A stretch of 64,000 bases of DNA, from contig NZ_LQOX01000006.1 in the NCBI RefSeq assembly GCF_002102175.1, forward strand, positions 1-64,000, read 5' to 3'. Source of the DNA: Mycobacterium gastri. GTDB taxonomy: Bacteria > Actinomycetota > Actinomycetes > Mycobacteriales > Mycobacteriaceae. The position numbers and the translations under genes are program-made. Below the pieces are notes generated by a model. The model saw nothing but the letters and a program-made list of their open reading frames with translations. It had not been told where the DNA came from and ran no database searches. Each line of letters begins with the position of its first letter. Within the stretch, counting starts at the first letter, position 1. This document shows, piece after piece, positions 48,742-58,686 of this stretch.

Positions 48742-51171
48742 TTACTGCTTGGTCATCGCGATGTTGAATCGGTCCTTGGCCGTGATCAAGTGGTCGTGGC
48801 TGTCCTCGCCGAGGTCGATTTGCACCCAATCGATGACCCCGGAAAACGCATTGCCCGTCGGGCCATACTCGGGGGACGCCGGCGAGCCGCTGTCGGCGCC
48901 GACGTCGCACGCCTCGTCGGCCGAGAACGCCATCGGCTGTGTTCTGTCGACCCGTCCGTTTCCGACGGCCTTACCGTCGTAGTACAGCGTGACCGTGCCA
49001 CCCTTGGCCAATCCATCGCCGTCGTAAGCGAACTCCATGCGCACCTGGTGATTTCCGGCAGGGATCGGGTGCTCGGCCGCCACGATGTAGTAGTCGATGC
49101 CAAAAAAGCTGTAGCAATACTTGAGCTTGCCCTCGTGCGCGTACAACGTCCAGCCGCCGACGCTGCCGCCCTGAGTGATGACGACGCCGTTGGCTCCGGT
49201 TTCCGGCACCACGACATTTGCGGTCACGGAGTGCGACTTGTTCTTCACGTTCACCACGCAGTTCTCGCTGACCCGCATGCCTGCAAACAGCAGTTGATGG
49301 TTGCCGCGAATCAGTTGTGGACGCCCGGCCATGTCGGGGTTAAAGCGCTCGACAGATCGGTCGTCGAGCGGCACCACGTTGTACTTGACCGCCTCGATGA
49401 GCCAAAGGCGTTGCAGTTCGCTGAGTTTGTCCGGATTCTCCTTCGCTAGGTTGTGGGCTTGCGTCCAGTCGTCGGGGCCGTACAGTTCCCAGATGTCGTT
49501 GGCAAATGGCGGCGCATCTTGCAGCCACGGAGTGCGGTGCTTAGTCACTGCGGTCCAGCCTTGATGGTAGATGCCGCGGTTGCCCATGATTTCGAAGTAC
49601 TGGACGTCGTGGGTCTCGGGTGCGTCGTTGTCGCGCAGCATCGCCAGCATGCTCACGCCCTCCAGCGGCGCCTGTTGGATGCCGTTGACGAAGGTCGGGG
49701 CAGGCAGCCCGGCAGCCTCCAGGATGGTCGGCGCGATATCGATGACATGGTGAAACTGATCGCGGGTCTTGCCTTTATCGTCGAAGCCGGCCGGCCAGTG
49801 CACAATAGTGCCGTTGCGGGTGCCGCCCCAGTGTGAGGCGATTTGCTTGGTCCACTGATATGGCGCGCACAACGCGTGAGCCCAGCCGACCGCGTAGTGG
49901 TTGTAGGCCCGCGGGGTGCCGAAGTCGTCGATCTTAGACAACAAGAACTCGGTGGTTTCGATGCCGGGCAGGCCGTTGAAGGTGGTCATCTCGTTGAAGC
50001 ACCCGTTCGGGGTGCCCTCCGCCGAGGCGCCGTTGTCGCCGATGATGTAGAAGACCAGCGTGTCGTCGAGCACACCGAGATCGCCTATCGCGTCGATCAC
50101 CCGGCCCACTTCGTGATCGGTCTGCTCAAGGAAACCGGCGTAGATCTCCATCTGACGCGCCAGCACCGGTTTTAGGTCGGCAGGCATGTCGTCCCAAGCC
50201 GGAATCTCGGCGTGGCGCTTGGTCAGTTCAGCGTTCTCAGGAATGACGCCGAGTTCCTTCTGCCGTGCAAAGATCTGCTCGCGCAACACATCCCAGCCTT
50301 CTTCGAACTTGCCCGTGTACTTGTCCGACCATTGCTTCGGCACATGATGCGGAGCGTGGGTCGCGCCCGGCGCGAAGTACATGAAGAACGGCTTGTCTGG
50401 GGTCAGGGCTTTCTGTTGGCGCACCCAGGTGACCGCGCGATCCGCAAGGTCCTCGGTGAGCGTATAGCCCTCCTCGGGCGTTTTCGGGGGCTCGACCGCG
50501 GTGGTGCACTCGTAGAGGCCTGGGTAGTACTGGTTGGCCTCACCGCCGACGAAGCCGTAGAAGTACTCGAATCCCGAGCCGGTTGGCCATTGATCGAACG
50601 GCCCAACGGGCGAGACCTCCCACACAGGCACCTCGTGGCACTTGCCGAACTGCGCAGTCGAGTACCCGTTCAGCTTCAAGGTTTCGGCGATTGGCGCCTT
50701 GTTCTTGGGCCGGACACTGCTGTTCCCCGGCGCCGACGTCGCAAGTTCAGTCACGGCCCCCATTCCCACTGAATGGTGGTTGCGGCCCGTCAATAAGGCC
50801 TGTCGCGTCGGGGAGCACAGCGCCGTGGTGTGGAACCGGTTGAGCTTCACCCCGCCGGACGCCAACCGCTCCGCCACGGGCGTGTTGCATGGACCGCCGA
50901 ACGCCGACGACGCGCCGAAACCGATGTCATCAAGCAAGACGATCAGCACGTTCGGGGCACCTGCAGGTGGGCGCAGCATGGTGATCGGCGGATACTTCGT
51001 GTTCGGATCCCTCGCGTCGTATGTCGTCAACCCGACATGTTGGGGATCGGGAATCGGCAGCACCTGCCGGCCCGTCGCTGCGGTGCTCGTGGATCCGCCA
51101 GTGGGGCGATTTCTACCCTCACCATTGCCCTGAATCTGGTCGTCGGCCATGACCATTCCTCCCTCGAACAC
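48742..51171 (-). CDS. Arylsulfatase (type I, formylglycine)
   Basis: An 809-residue sulfatase. N-terminal metal-site residues are in VLIVLLDDIGFGASSAFGG, and the CSPTR motif (Cys119 in this frame) is the site of formylglycine modification. GKCHEVPVWE, FFMYFAPGATHAPHH and IIGDNGASAEG complete the active site. A C-terminal beta domain of about 170 residues is similar to that of the long mycobacterial AtsB/AtsD group. No signal peptide is apparent; a start at MADDQIQGNGEG is likely (51144-51150 region). It hydrolyses sulfate esters of unknown origin and could supply sulfate or unmask a substrate for the island pathway. Confidence 0.92.
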   Translation of the reverse strand: MFEGGMVMADDQIQGNGEGRNRPTGGSTSTAATGRQVLPIPDPQHVGLTTYDARDPNTKYPPITMLRPPAGAPNVLIVLLDDIGFGASSAFGGPCNTPVAERLASGGVKLNRFHTTALCSPTRQALLTGRNHHSVGMGAVTELATSAPGNSSVRPKNKAPIAETLKLNGYSTAQFGKCHEVPVWEVSPVGPFDQWPTGSGFEYFYGFVGGEANQYYPGLYECTTAVEPPKTPEEGYTLTEDLADRAVTWVRQQKALTPDKPFFMYFAPGATHAPHHVPKQWSDKYTGKFEEGWDVLREQIFARQKELGVIPENAELTKRHAEIPAWDDMPADLKPVLARQMEIYAGFLEQTDHEVGRVIDAIGDLGVLDDTLVFYIIGDNGASAEGTPNGCFNEMTTFNGLPGIETTEFLLSKIDDFGTPRAYNHYAVGWAHALCAPYQWTKQIASHWGGTRNGTIVHWPAGFDDKGKTRDQFHHVIDIAPTILEAAGLPAPTFVNGIQQAPLEGVSMLAMLRDNDAPETHDVQYFEIMGNRGIYHQGWTAVTKHRTPWLQDAPPFANDIWELYGPDDWTQAHNLAKENPDKLSELQRLWLIEAVKYNVVPLDDRSVERFNPDMAGRPQLIRGNHQLLFAGMRVSENCVVNVKNKSHSVTANVVVPETGANGVVITQGGSVGGWTLYAHEGKLKYCYSFFGIDYYIVAAEHPIPAGNHQVRMEFAYDGDGLAKGGTVTLYYDGKAVGNGRVDRTQPMAFSADEACDVGADSGSPASPEYGPTGNAFSGVIDWVQIDLGEDSHDHLITAKDRFNIAMTKQ

Positions 51172-51298
51172 TCATCAATCGCAGCGACTTCATCCGATCC
51201 ATGACCAAACGTAATCAAACAGCTGACACAGTTCTCCGAATCGATTGATTCCCAGCGGAACCGTCCAACACACGTTGCGTTCGCCCGGTAGCGTTCGG

Positions 51299-51730
51299 AT
51301 GAAGATGTCTGGGACTCGCGGTACGCGTGCCTTCGAAGGATCGGCGCGATCGTCGGCATCGGAGGCAGCCGTGTGGACGATCTGGACCAACCCGGCCGCG
51401 TGGCCCGGGGACATCATCCGCGCAGCAAAGATCAAGGGAGACTTCGAGGTCGGCTCGCGCATCACGTTGAAACCCAAGGGATTACCGACCACCCGGCTGA
51501 CGATCACCCAGATCGATTTGCAACACCGCTGGGCCGCAGTTTCGAAACTGCCCGGCCTGACCATCGAGTTCGAGCACATCATCGAATCCAGCGACAGCGG
51601 CACACGACTCGTCGAGCGCGGCATCTTGACAGGAACTTTCGCCGGCGTCGCGGCGCACCTGATCGGCCATCGCCTCGAGTCAATGTTTGCCGGTCTGACG
51701 GCGCAATGCGCTCGACAAGCGGGAACATAA
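51299..51730 (+). CDS. SRPBCC-superfamily protein
   Basis: A 143-residue protein starting MKMSGTRGTRAFEGSARSSA. It has the START/polyketide-cyclase pattern: ASEAAVWTIWTNPAAWPGDI, KGDFEVGSRITLKPKG, LTIEFEHIIESSDSGTRLVE and a long C-terminal helix. Such proteins bind hydrophobic ligands or act as cyclases/coenzyme binders. It is divergent from the arylsulfatase. No specific function can be stated. Confidence 0.8.
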   Translation: MKMSGTRGTRAFEGSARSSASEAAVWTIWTNPAAWPGDIIRAAKIKGDFEVGSRITLKPKGLPTTRLTITQIDLQHRWAAVSKLPGLTIEFEHIIESSDSGTRLVERGILTGTFAGVAAHLIGHRLESMFAGLTAQCARQAGT

Positions 51731-51920
51731 CCGCGGCATAGTTGCCTGAACCTCGTGCTGGATTCCGCCAGATGGCACCTACCGATCGCTTCGAGTTGGT
51801 CGGCAACCATCTCTCACACGATCACTGGAAAAGTCCAATAAGCCCAGGTTCACGGCCGATTGGTGCCAGGCTGAACTCATTCGATGATCCACACGAGGGC
51901 TCGAACCCGAAGGAGCCGAA

Positions 51921-52523
51921 ATGAGCCGTTTCGACATCACGCAGACAAACATCGCAGTGGAGCGATTGATCGAGACGACGGACAATCCCCGCCATGTTTA
52001 TCTGCTGCACGCATACAACCGGCACCGCTATCTGGAGATGGCCGGCCGTTGGGAGGAGATTTTCACTCCCGACATGACTGTTGACAAACCGGTCTATCAC
52101 TTCCGCATGTACGGCAAGGACGTGACACTTGACGGAGCGCAGGCCGTCCAGACCGTATATAAGGAGTGGACCCGCACAGGACAGAATGTCTTCTACGTCG
52201 ACGACGGCGAAAAACTCGCGGTCAGCGACAACATGATCGTCTCGACCTCGACGATGTACCAGCAGACCCCAGGCCACCTCCTCGCAGAGGACGGCGCACC
52301 CGTCGATCCCGACGCCATGTATCTGCTCAAATCGGCCGAGCACATGATTTGGCCTTACGACGACAAGGGTCGACTGATCGGCGAAGACGTCTGGGAGTAT
52401 GACGAAACGGTCCGCGAGGTCATCCCGCTAGACCCTTCCGAGGTCCTGACCACGGAGCAGGCCGGCAAGCTGCTCGATCCGCTCATCAAGCCACTCCCGA
52501 TCCACAATCCGTTCACCGCGTGA
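51921..52523 (+). CDS. NTF2/SnoaL-like protein
   Basis: A 200-residue protein. The N-terminal helix, then HRYLEMAGRWEEIFTPDMTV and VYHFRMYGKDVTLDGAQAVQ, look like an NTF2-like cone fold that often forms isomerases or hydrolases. Acidic and Tyr/Trp residues are frequent (AEHMIWPYDDKGRLIGEDVW). I do not recognise a named family. The gene is flanked by the SRPBCC gene upstream and converges with the alpha/beta hydrolase. Confidence 0.65.
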   Translation: MSRFDITQTNIAVERLIETTDNPRHVYLLHAYNRHRYLEMAGRWEEIFTPDMTVDKPVYHFRMYGKDVTLDGAQAVQTVYKEWTRTGQNVFYVDDGEKLAVSDNMIVSTSTMYQQTPGHLLAEDGAPVDPDAMYLLKSAEHMIWPYDDKGRLIGEDVWEYDETVREVIPLDPSEVLTTEQAGKLLDPLIKPLPIHNPFTA

Positions 52524-52554
52524 TCCCGCCAGCTGCAAATTCTGCGCCAGAGGA

Positions 52555-53430
52555 TCACTTTGCCTGTTGGACTAGGCTGATCAGCTCGTCGGCAACTTCG
52601 GCGGGTGCCTCTGTTGGGGTGAAGTGTCCGACATCGTCGAGCAGGCGCCGGCGTGCATGGGGGATGCGCGACGCGAACGCGCGGGCGCTGGCGGGAGTGC
52701 AATAGGGGTCGCGAGCGCCGAACAAAACGGTGGTGGGGGCGGTGATCCGCGGGAGGGCCCTGCGTGTACGCACGAATTCGGGAAGGCCGCGCTTATAGGC
52801 AGACCAGGTCAGCGCGGCGGCGCGACAAGCATCGGGCTGACGGTACGGTGCATGCAACTCGTCGAGTGTGGCCGCATCGATCGGTCGTGCGCAGGGCCGC
52901 AAGAATGCGCGCTTGAACTCGCTCTCGCGCGACAGCGCTTCTGCGACCGTTCGGGGACCGATGACCGGGACCAGAGCCTTGAGCGCCATAGGGGGCGGAC
53001 GGAATCTCTCGTGAAACATCGTTGTGTTGAGGATGAGCAGCGACGCCACGCGGTCCGGGTTGCGCATTGCCCACATGAGCCCGACCGGTCCGCCGATGTC
53101 ATGGACGGCCAGATGGATCGGTGCCTCGGGCACCACGCGCGCCAGAAGCTTCTCCAAGAGCCGCGACTGACGGGCGAGCGAGTAGTCGTAGTCCGAGGGC
53201 TTGTCGGACTGCCCGAACCCAGGCAGGTCGGGGATGACCATGCGGGCGCTGTCGCCGACCGCTGCTGCGACATCCCGCCATGCAACTGACGACTCGGGGA
53301 TGCCGTGCACGGCGACGACGGTGGGGCGGGTGGTTGCGGCGGGGGCGGTGTCCACGCAGTACACGGAGAGCCCGTCGACGACGTGTTTGGTCCCGTTGAA
53401 GGCGTCTGCGGGCGAGTCAGGTGTTGTCAT
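52555..53430 (-). CDS. Alpha/beta hydrolase
   Basis: A 291-residue protein from the ATG MTTPDSPADAFNG, preceded by AAGGAG. Features: HGIPESSVAWRDVAAAVGD, DLPGFGQSDKPSDYDYS, the nucleophile elbow VHDIGGPVGLMWAM (Asp in place of Ser, as in epoxide hydrolases and dehalogenases) and the catalytic His in DDVGHFTPTEAP. It lies at the end of the leftward operon, and the ligase frame runs into it without a stop, so read-through from the frameshifted ligase is conceivable. Confidence 0.88.
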   Translation of the reverse strand: MTTPDSPADAFNGTKHVVDGLSVYCVDTAPAATTRPTVVAVHGIPESSVAWRDVAAAVGDSARMVIPDLPGFGQSDKPSDYDYSLARQSRLLEKLLARVVPEAPIHLAVHDIGGPVGLMWAMRNPDRVASLLILNTTMFHERFRPPPMALKALVPVIGPRTVAEALSRESEFKRAFLRPCARPIDAATLDELHAPYRQPDACRAAALTWSAYKRGLPEFVRTRRALPRITAPTTVLFGARDPYCTPASARAFASRIPHARRRLLDDVGHFTPTEAPAEVADELISLVQQAK

Positions 53431-53474
53431 GGTGGGGAACTCCTTTGCATGTTGTGTGACGTTACGGTCGACCG

Positions 53475-55078
53475 TCCCGGTCGGGACGGAATTCCTCATC
53501 GCCATGGTCACGTGGTCGTTTTCGCTGGTCGGGATGGTGATTTCGCGGCGTAGGATCTTTCCGGTCGCCCCCTTGGGCAGGTTCTCTACGAACCACACCC
53601 GGCGGGGTACCTGTATGCGGCAAGACGGTGCTTGACGAAGTCGCGTAGTTCGTCGTGGTCGGCACGGCCGCCATGTTTGAGGGTCACTGCCGCGCCGACT
53701 TCTTCGCCCAGCGTGGGGTGGGGCATGCCGATGACGGCTGCCTCGGCTACGGCGGGGTGTTGGTAGAGGATTTCCTCGACTTCGCGGGGATAGACGTTGT
53801 ATCCGCCGCGGATGATGAGGTCCTTCGCGCGGTCGACGATGTAGTAGTAGCCGTCCGCATCGACTCGGCCGATGTCACCCGTGTTGAACCAGCCGTCAGG
53901 GGTGATTGCCTTTGAGGTTGCCTCGGGCTGGTTCCAGTAGCCGGTCATCACGTTGTGCCCTCGGATCTGGATTTCTCCGGCTTCCCCGACGGGCAGTGGG
54001 TTGCCTTCGGTGTCGACCACTCGCATCTCCCACCCTCGATGGGGGTGCCGATGGAGCCGGACTTGCGGACCCGGTGTGGATGGTTGAATGAGGCGATCGG
54101 TGACGTCTCGGAAAGTCCGTATCCCTCCAAGATGACGCAGCTGAAGGTCTTTTCGAACTCGTTGATGACCTGTACCGGTAGTGGGGTGCCGCCCGAAACG
54201 GCGGTTCGTAGTGTCTGTGTCGCTGTGGGCGACACGCACCCTGCGGCCTGCAGCAGCGCCGAGTACCCTGCAGCAGCGCCGAGTACCCTGCAGCAGCGCC
54301 GAGTACCCTGCAGCAGCGCCGAGTACATTGTGGGCACGCCCTCGAACACCGTCACACGGTCGCGCTCGATCACCTCCAACGCCTTGTGCGGGTCGAATCG
54401 CTCGATCAGCGTGAGCGTGGCGCCGGCCAGCACGGAGGCGTTCAGGGCCGCCGTCAGGCCGAAGACGTGAAACAGGGGAAGGCAGCCGATCACCACATCG
54501 GCATGTCCGATTTCGATCAGCGTGCGCGCGGTTATTTCCGCGTTGCGATGAAGACCACCGTGGGTGAGCTGGGCACCTTTCGGCTTGCCTGTGGTTCCGG
54601 AGGTGTGCAGGATGACGGCCGTGTCGGTGTCGTCGCGTGGCTCGGGTGTGTGTCCGGGTAGCCCGGCCGTCAAATCATCGAGTGCGGCATCGTCGACGAT
54701 CCAGCACGCCCGCACCCCAGCTGTGCCGGCTGCCGCGCTGGCCTCGTTGGCGAACACCGGGGTGGCGAACAGCGCGACGGCCCCGGTGTTGGACAGGTAG
54801 AACTCGATTTCGCCGGCCTTGAGCAGCGGGTTCATCGGTACCGCGACAGCGCCGCGGTCCATGATGCCGTAGAACGCGATCGCGAAGGCTGGTGTGTTGG
54901 GCAGCATGACCCCGACTCGGTCGCCGGGCTGCACGCCGGCCCGGGCAAGCAGTGTGGCGACTCGCCTTGCTGCGGCATCGAATTCCGTGTAGGTGACGGG
55001 CAGGTCATCGCACCGCAGCGCAACGTGGTCGGGCTGGGCGCGCGCCGCGGCGATGAGATGCTCGCCGAGATTGGTCAC
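53475..55078 (-). pseudogene. AMP-dependent acyl-CoA synthetase/ligase with VNTR insertion and two frameshifts
   Basis: Starts at the GTG 55078 (VTNLGEHLIAAARAQ) with AGGAG upstream. The ATP loop is HTSGTTGKPKGAQLTH, with LEGYGLSETSP after it. An array of four 20-bp units at 54251-54330 inserts 20 extra residues in frame. Near 54030 a G is missing (IEG to WEMRVVDTEG) and near 53605 a C is missing (YRYP to VWFVENLPKG). The C-terminus reads WFNTGDIGRVDADGYYYIVD and LPKGATGKILRREI. As sequenced it cannot make a full enzyme, although single-base indels in G/C runs may be assembly errors. Confidence 0.82.
54251..54330. repeat. 20-bp x 4 tandem repeat inside the ligase
   Basis: Unit CAGCAGCGCCGAGTACCCTG, four tandem copies; the last has ATTG-type changes at two positions. 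One unit belongs to the ancestral gene (MYSALLQAAGC); three extra units add 60 bp, which keeps the frame although each unit shifts the reading phase by 2 bases. Confidence 0.9.
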
Positions 55079-55113
55079 GATATTTCTCCTGGTGTGTTGT
55101 TTTTGGCAGTAGG

Positions 55114-56463
55114 TCAGATGCCGGCGGCGCGTTCGAGCTCCTTGAGGGAGGTCTCGAGATGGCTGAGCAGCCGCTGCAGGTGCGGCACGGCGCGGCGGCA
55201 TCCCACCAGACCGAAGTCGAGGCTGTCGCCGCCGTTAACCAAGGTGATGTTGAGCGCCTGCCCGTGGGCGGCGATGGACATCGGGTAGGTAGCTTGCAGC
55301 CGCGCACCGTTGGCATACAACGGGTTTCGCGCGCCGGGCACGTTGGAGACGCAGACGTTGAACGGCGGGGGGTTCGTGGACATTCCGGTCATCCCGCCCA
55401 GTACGACCGGCGAGAGCAGCAGCGCTCCCATCGCGATCGCCTGCGGCCGGGGCAGCTGGGCTAGGACGGCCTTGCTGTTCCGCATGGATTCGCTGATCGT
55501 AGCCAGCCGCCGTGCCGGGTCGTCGATGTGCGTGGCCAGATTGGCCAGCACCGCCGACACAACATTGCCCCCGGCCGCGTCGTCGGCGGTGCGCAAGCTC
55601 ACCGGAACCATGGCCACCAATGGCTTCTCGGGCAACGCGTTCTGGTCGGTGAGGTAAGCCCGCAGCGCGCCGGCGCACATCGCCAGGACCACGTCGTTGA
55701 CGGTCGCACCGGCCGCGTTCTTGACGTCCACCACACGCTGGATTGACCACGATTGAGCGGCGCAGCGCCGGGCGCCGCTGATCGGGACGTTCAGCATGGT
55801 CCGCGGCGCCCGGAACGGCAACGTCAATTGCTGTTCGAGCAGAGCGGAGCGAGCCAGGCCGAGCGTCGAGGCGCCAAAGCGCGGAACCGATTTGATGGTC
55901 CGGACCAGCGTTCCCAGCCTCGACGAGGCGCCGGTGGCAGGGTCAGCGGTATTCGGTAGCGCCCACGGCGCCTGAATCTCCTGTTGGTCCGGGTCGCCAC
56001 TGAGCGAGTTCTGAAACAGGTTGATCGCCGAGACCCCGTCGACCAGGGCGTGATGAACCTTGGTGTAGACGGCGAAGCGTCCGTCGTCGAGCCCCTCGAT
56101 GACGTGGCTCTCCCACAGCGGAAGGTGCCGGTCGAGCATGGTGGAGTGCAGTCGGGAAGTCAGTTCGAGCAGCTCTCGCACGCGCCCGGGGCTGGGCAGG
56201 GCCGAGCGCCGCACGTGGTAGTCGAAATCGATGTCGTCCGCGGATGACCAGCCGGCGTTCAGCCCTCCCGGCAACGTGGCTGGGTGTTTGCGGAAAAGGG
56301 GCTGGACATCTTCGCGTGCGCGGATCGCCTCGTAGTACTCGCGGACAAATTCCGGACCCGCGCCCTGTGGCGGCTCGAACAGTTGCAAGCCCGCGACATG
56401 CATGGGGTGGCCGGGCGACTCGGCGAGCAACATCATCGACTCGAGGGGTGACATCAGGTTCAT
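55114..56463 (-). CDS. Wax ester synthase/diacylglycerol acyltransferase (WS/DGAT)
   Basis: A 449-residue acyltransferase that esterifies alcohols or diacylglycerol with acyl-CoA for storage lipids. The catalytic HHxxxDG is in VHHALVDGVSAINLF, and the second conserved block is PPFNVCVSNVPGARNPLYANG. The N-terminus MSPLESMMLLAESPGHPMHV is characteristic. It lies 35 bp upstream of the ligase, giving an acyl-CoA supply (ligase) and use (WS/DGAT) pair. Mycobacteria have many paralogues, so function may be redundant. Confidence 0.93.
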   Translation of the reverse strand: MNLMSPLESMMLLAESPGHPMHVAGLQLFEPPQGAGPEFVREYYEAIRAREDVQPLFRKHPATLPGGLNAGWSSADDIDFDYHVRRSALPSPGRVRELLELTSRLHSTMLDRHLPLWESHVIEGLDDGRFAVYTKVHHALVDGVSAINLFQNSLSGDPDQQEIQAPWALPNTADPATGASSRLGTLVRTIKSVPRFGASTLGLARSALLEQQLTLPFRAPRTMLNVPISGARRCAAQSWSIQRVVDVKNAAGATVNDVVLAMCAGALRAYLTDQNALPEKPLVAMVPVSLRTADDAAGGNVVSAVLANLATHIDDPARRLATISESMRNSKAVLAQLPRPQAIAMGALLLSPVVLGGMTGMSTNPPPFNVCVSNVPGARNPLYANGARLQATYPMSIAAHGQALNITLVNGGDSLDFGLVGCRRAVPHLQRLLSHLETSLKELERAAGI

Positions 56464-56639
56464 GGGGTGTCCTTTGAATGAGTAGTGGTGTGTGCCAGCC
56501 GATTACCGGTGGCCCGGCATCGAACATGCTGCAAAAGATAGGCGGCGAGCGGCTAGGATGCTCGTAGCAGCGTGCCAAGGCGGCTCCCGACGATTGTGAT
56601 CGCACGACAAACGGTCATCGATCGCTGAAACCGACGAAA

Positions 56640-57860
56640 TTACGTTTGCGGTCTGGCCCTGAGGATCGTGTGGAACAGGACTTGGCGCAGCGCGAGCTCC
56701 CGTGGGTCACTCCATATGTGAAATCCCAGCCTGTTCATCGCGTACGCATATCCGATGCCGGTGTCGGGGTCGACGAATCCAAATGATCCACCGGCTCCAG
56801 GCGTTCCGAACGCCTTGTCGGAGGAACCGAACCTAAACCTGGGAAACGGCTTGACGAAGCCGAGCGAGAAGGCCGTGTCGACCTTCAACACCTTGTCTCG
56901 AAAACCCTTGGTGGGCATTGCCGGATCGGCGATCAGGGCGTCGAGTGTGCTTGACGTCATCCCGATCTCTGAGCCACCCGTGGCGACCGAGCCGTATAGT
57001 TTGGCCACCGAACGCACCGTCCCGGTGCCGTTGACGGCGGGCATCTCGACGGCGCGGAGGTCAGGAAGGTTGATGTCATCCAGACTGCGCAGGCCGGGAA
57101 TATGGGCCGCGCGGGCCGTGAGGCTGCGGGGGTTGACAAGTGCAGCCACAAAGCGTGGCGGCAGCGCCCTGAGATGCAACAGCGCCTCGGCTGGGCGCCA
57201 CCCATGGAGCTGCGCCAGGCGATCACGCGGTACCGAATCCGGTACTCCGATATAGAATTCCAGCCCGAGTGGTTTCGCGATCTCGTCGGCGAAGAACTGG
57301 CCGAGGGTACGCCCGGCCGGATCGGCATGGCGGATGAGTTCGGATGTGTACCAGCCCAGCGTGACGGCGTGGTAGCCGTGCCGGGAGCCGGGAACCCATG
57401 CGGGTGCCATCTCCGCGATCTTTGCGGATAACTTCGTTGGGTCCGCCATGTCGGCCAGCGTCAACGGCGGGTCGATGACCGGTAGCCCCGCTTGATGCGA
57501 GAGCAGCTGCCGCACCGTCACTGAATCCTTGCCGGCCTGCGCAAAGGCGGGCCAGTAGTCGGCTACTTTGGCGTCGTAGGACAACAAGCCCTGGGAAGCG
57601 GCGACGGCGGCCGTCATCGACGACACGCCCTTCGTGGTGGAGAACATGGTGACGACGGTGTCGCGCCCCCAAGGGGCCTTGGTGACGCCGTTTCGGTAGC
57701 CACCCCAGAGGTCAACCACCTTGACACCGTCGCGGTAGACGGCGACGGCTGCGCCGATCTCCTTGCCGCTCCTCATATTTCGGCGGAACTCGTCGGCGAG
57801 TTTGCCGTACCCTTCATCGACAACGCCGGCGATCACGCCGGGCGACGCCTTGACTCTCAT
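56640..57860 (-). CDS. Serine hydrolase of the beta-lactamase/esterase family
   Basis: A 406-residue class-C beta-lactamase-like protein. The nucleophile motif SxxK is FSTTKGVSSM, the Tyr-box resembles YHAVTLGWY, and the KTG-like end is GAGGSFGFVDPDTGIGYAYA. Such mycobacterial proteins (LipL/LipD type) are usually esterases rather than beta-lactamases. There is no signal peptide. It lies 3 bp after the SDR gene, in the same operon. Confidence 0.9.
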   Translation of the reverse strand: MRVKASPGVIAGVVDEGYGKLADEFRRNMRSGKEIGAAVAVYRDGVKVVDLWGGYRNGVTKAPWGRDTVVTMFSTTKGVSSMTAAVAASQGLLSYDAKVADYWPAFAQAGKDSVTVRQLLSHQAGLPVIDPPLTLADMADPTKLSAKIAEMAPAWVPGSRHGYHAVTLGWYTSELIRHADPAGRTLGQFFADEIAKPLGLEFYIGVPDSVPRDRLAQLHGWRPAEALLHLRALPPRFVAALVNPRSLTARAAHIPGLRSLDDINLPDLRAVEMPAVNGTGTVRSVAKLYGSVATGGSEIGMTSSTLDALIADPAMPTKGFRDKVLKVDTAFSLGFVKPFPRFRFGSSDKAFGTPGAGGSFGFVDPDTGIGYAYAMNRLGFHIWSDPRELALRQVLFHTILRARPQT

Positions 57861-57863
57861 TGG

Positions 57864-58664
57864 CTATTGCGTCGGCTGCGCGGGGCTGAGCATTGCCTCG
57901 CGCACGCGTCCCGCTCCGGCCAACCGGGCGAGGCGGCCGACCAGTACCGGGGCGACGGCACCGAGGCCGACCAGTAGGCGCAGGCCGGCCGACGCGACGG
58001 TGGTCTCCGGCCGGTCACCCTCGATCGCCTGGGCCACGGCCCGCGCGACGTCCTGCGGCGAGCTGGTCCCGAAGCCCCGTGGAATGGCGACGCCGGTGTC
58101 GGCCAGCATTCCGGCGTCGCGGATGGGGCCGGGGAAGATCGTGGAAACACCGACACCCGTGCCGTGCAGCTCCTGTCGCAGGGCCAGTCCAAGCCCACGC
58201 AGGCCCCACTTGGTGGCCGTGTACACGGTGCCGTTGCCCGGAGTCGCGACGAGGCCCGCGCCCGACGAGATGAACACAATGTGGCCGGCCCCGCGTTGTT
58301 TCATCGCCGGCAACGCCGCGCGCGCCAGCGCGGCCGGGGCGAGCAAGTTGATGCGGATCGCTTGCTCGATCTCGTCGTCGTTCAACATCTCCAGGTCCTC
58401 GGGGATGCCGACGCCCGCGTTGGCGACGAGAACGTCCACCGGCGCCGCCCGGGTCATCAGATCGCGTACCTCGTCGAGGTTGGTCAGGTCGGCGGTCAGC
58501 CCGCGGGCGGACGGACCCAGATCGCTGACCAGTCGCTTCAGCTCGGTTTTGCGCCGGGCCGTGACCGTCTGCACGCATCCCCGCGCCGCCAGTTCGTTGG
58601 CGATGGCACGACCGATGCCTCCGGTGGCGCCGGTTAGCAGAACGTGTTTGCCTTCGAGTCGCAT
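57864..58664 (-). CDS. Short-chain dehydrogenase/reductase 1
   Basis: A 266-residue classical SDR. The cofactor motif is TGATGGIGRAI, the NAG motif VANAGVG, and the catalytic YxxxK YTATKWGLRG, preceded by the Ser of FISSGAG. It is an NAD(P)-dependent oxidoreductase with unknown substrate. It starts 22 bp after SDR2 ends, and the hydrolase gene follows by 3 bp. Confidence 0.93.
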   Translation of the reverse strand: MRLEGKHVLLTGATGGIGRAIANELAARGCVQTVTARRKTELKRLVSDLGPSARGLTADLTNLDEVRDLMTRAAPVDVLVANAGVGIPEDLEMLNDDEIEQAIRINLLAPAALARAALPAMKQRGAGHIVFISSGAGLVATPGNGTVYTATKWGLRGLGLALRQELHGTGVGVSTIFPGPIRDAGMLADTGVAIPRGFGTSSPQDVARAVAQAIEGDRPETTVASAGLRLLVGLGAVAPVLVGRLARLAGAGRVREAMLSPAQPTQ

Positions 58665-58686
58665 GTCAATTCCTCGTTTCGGTTGG

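Noticed and set aside
54251..54330. CRISPR array
   Set aside because: Units are directly adjacent with no spacers, inside a coding frame; a simple tandem duplication.
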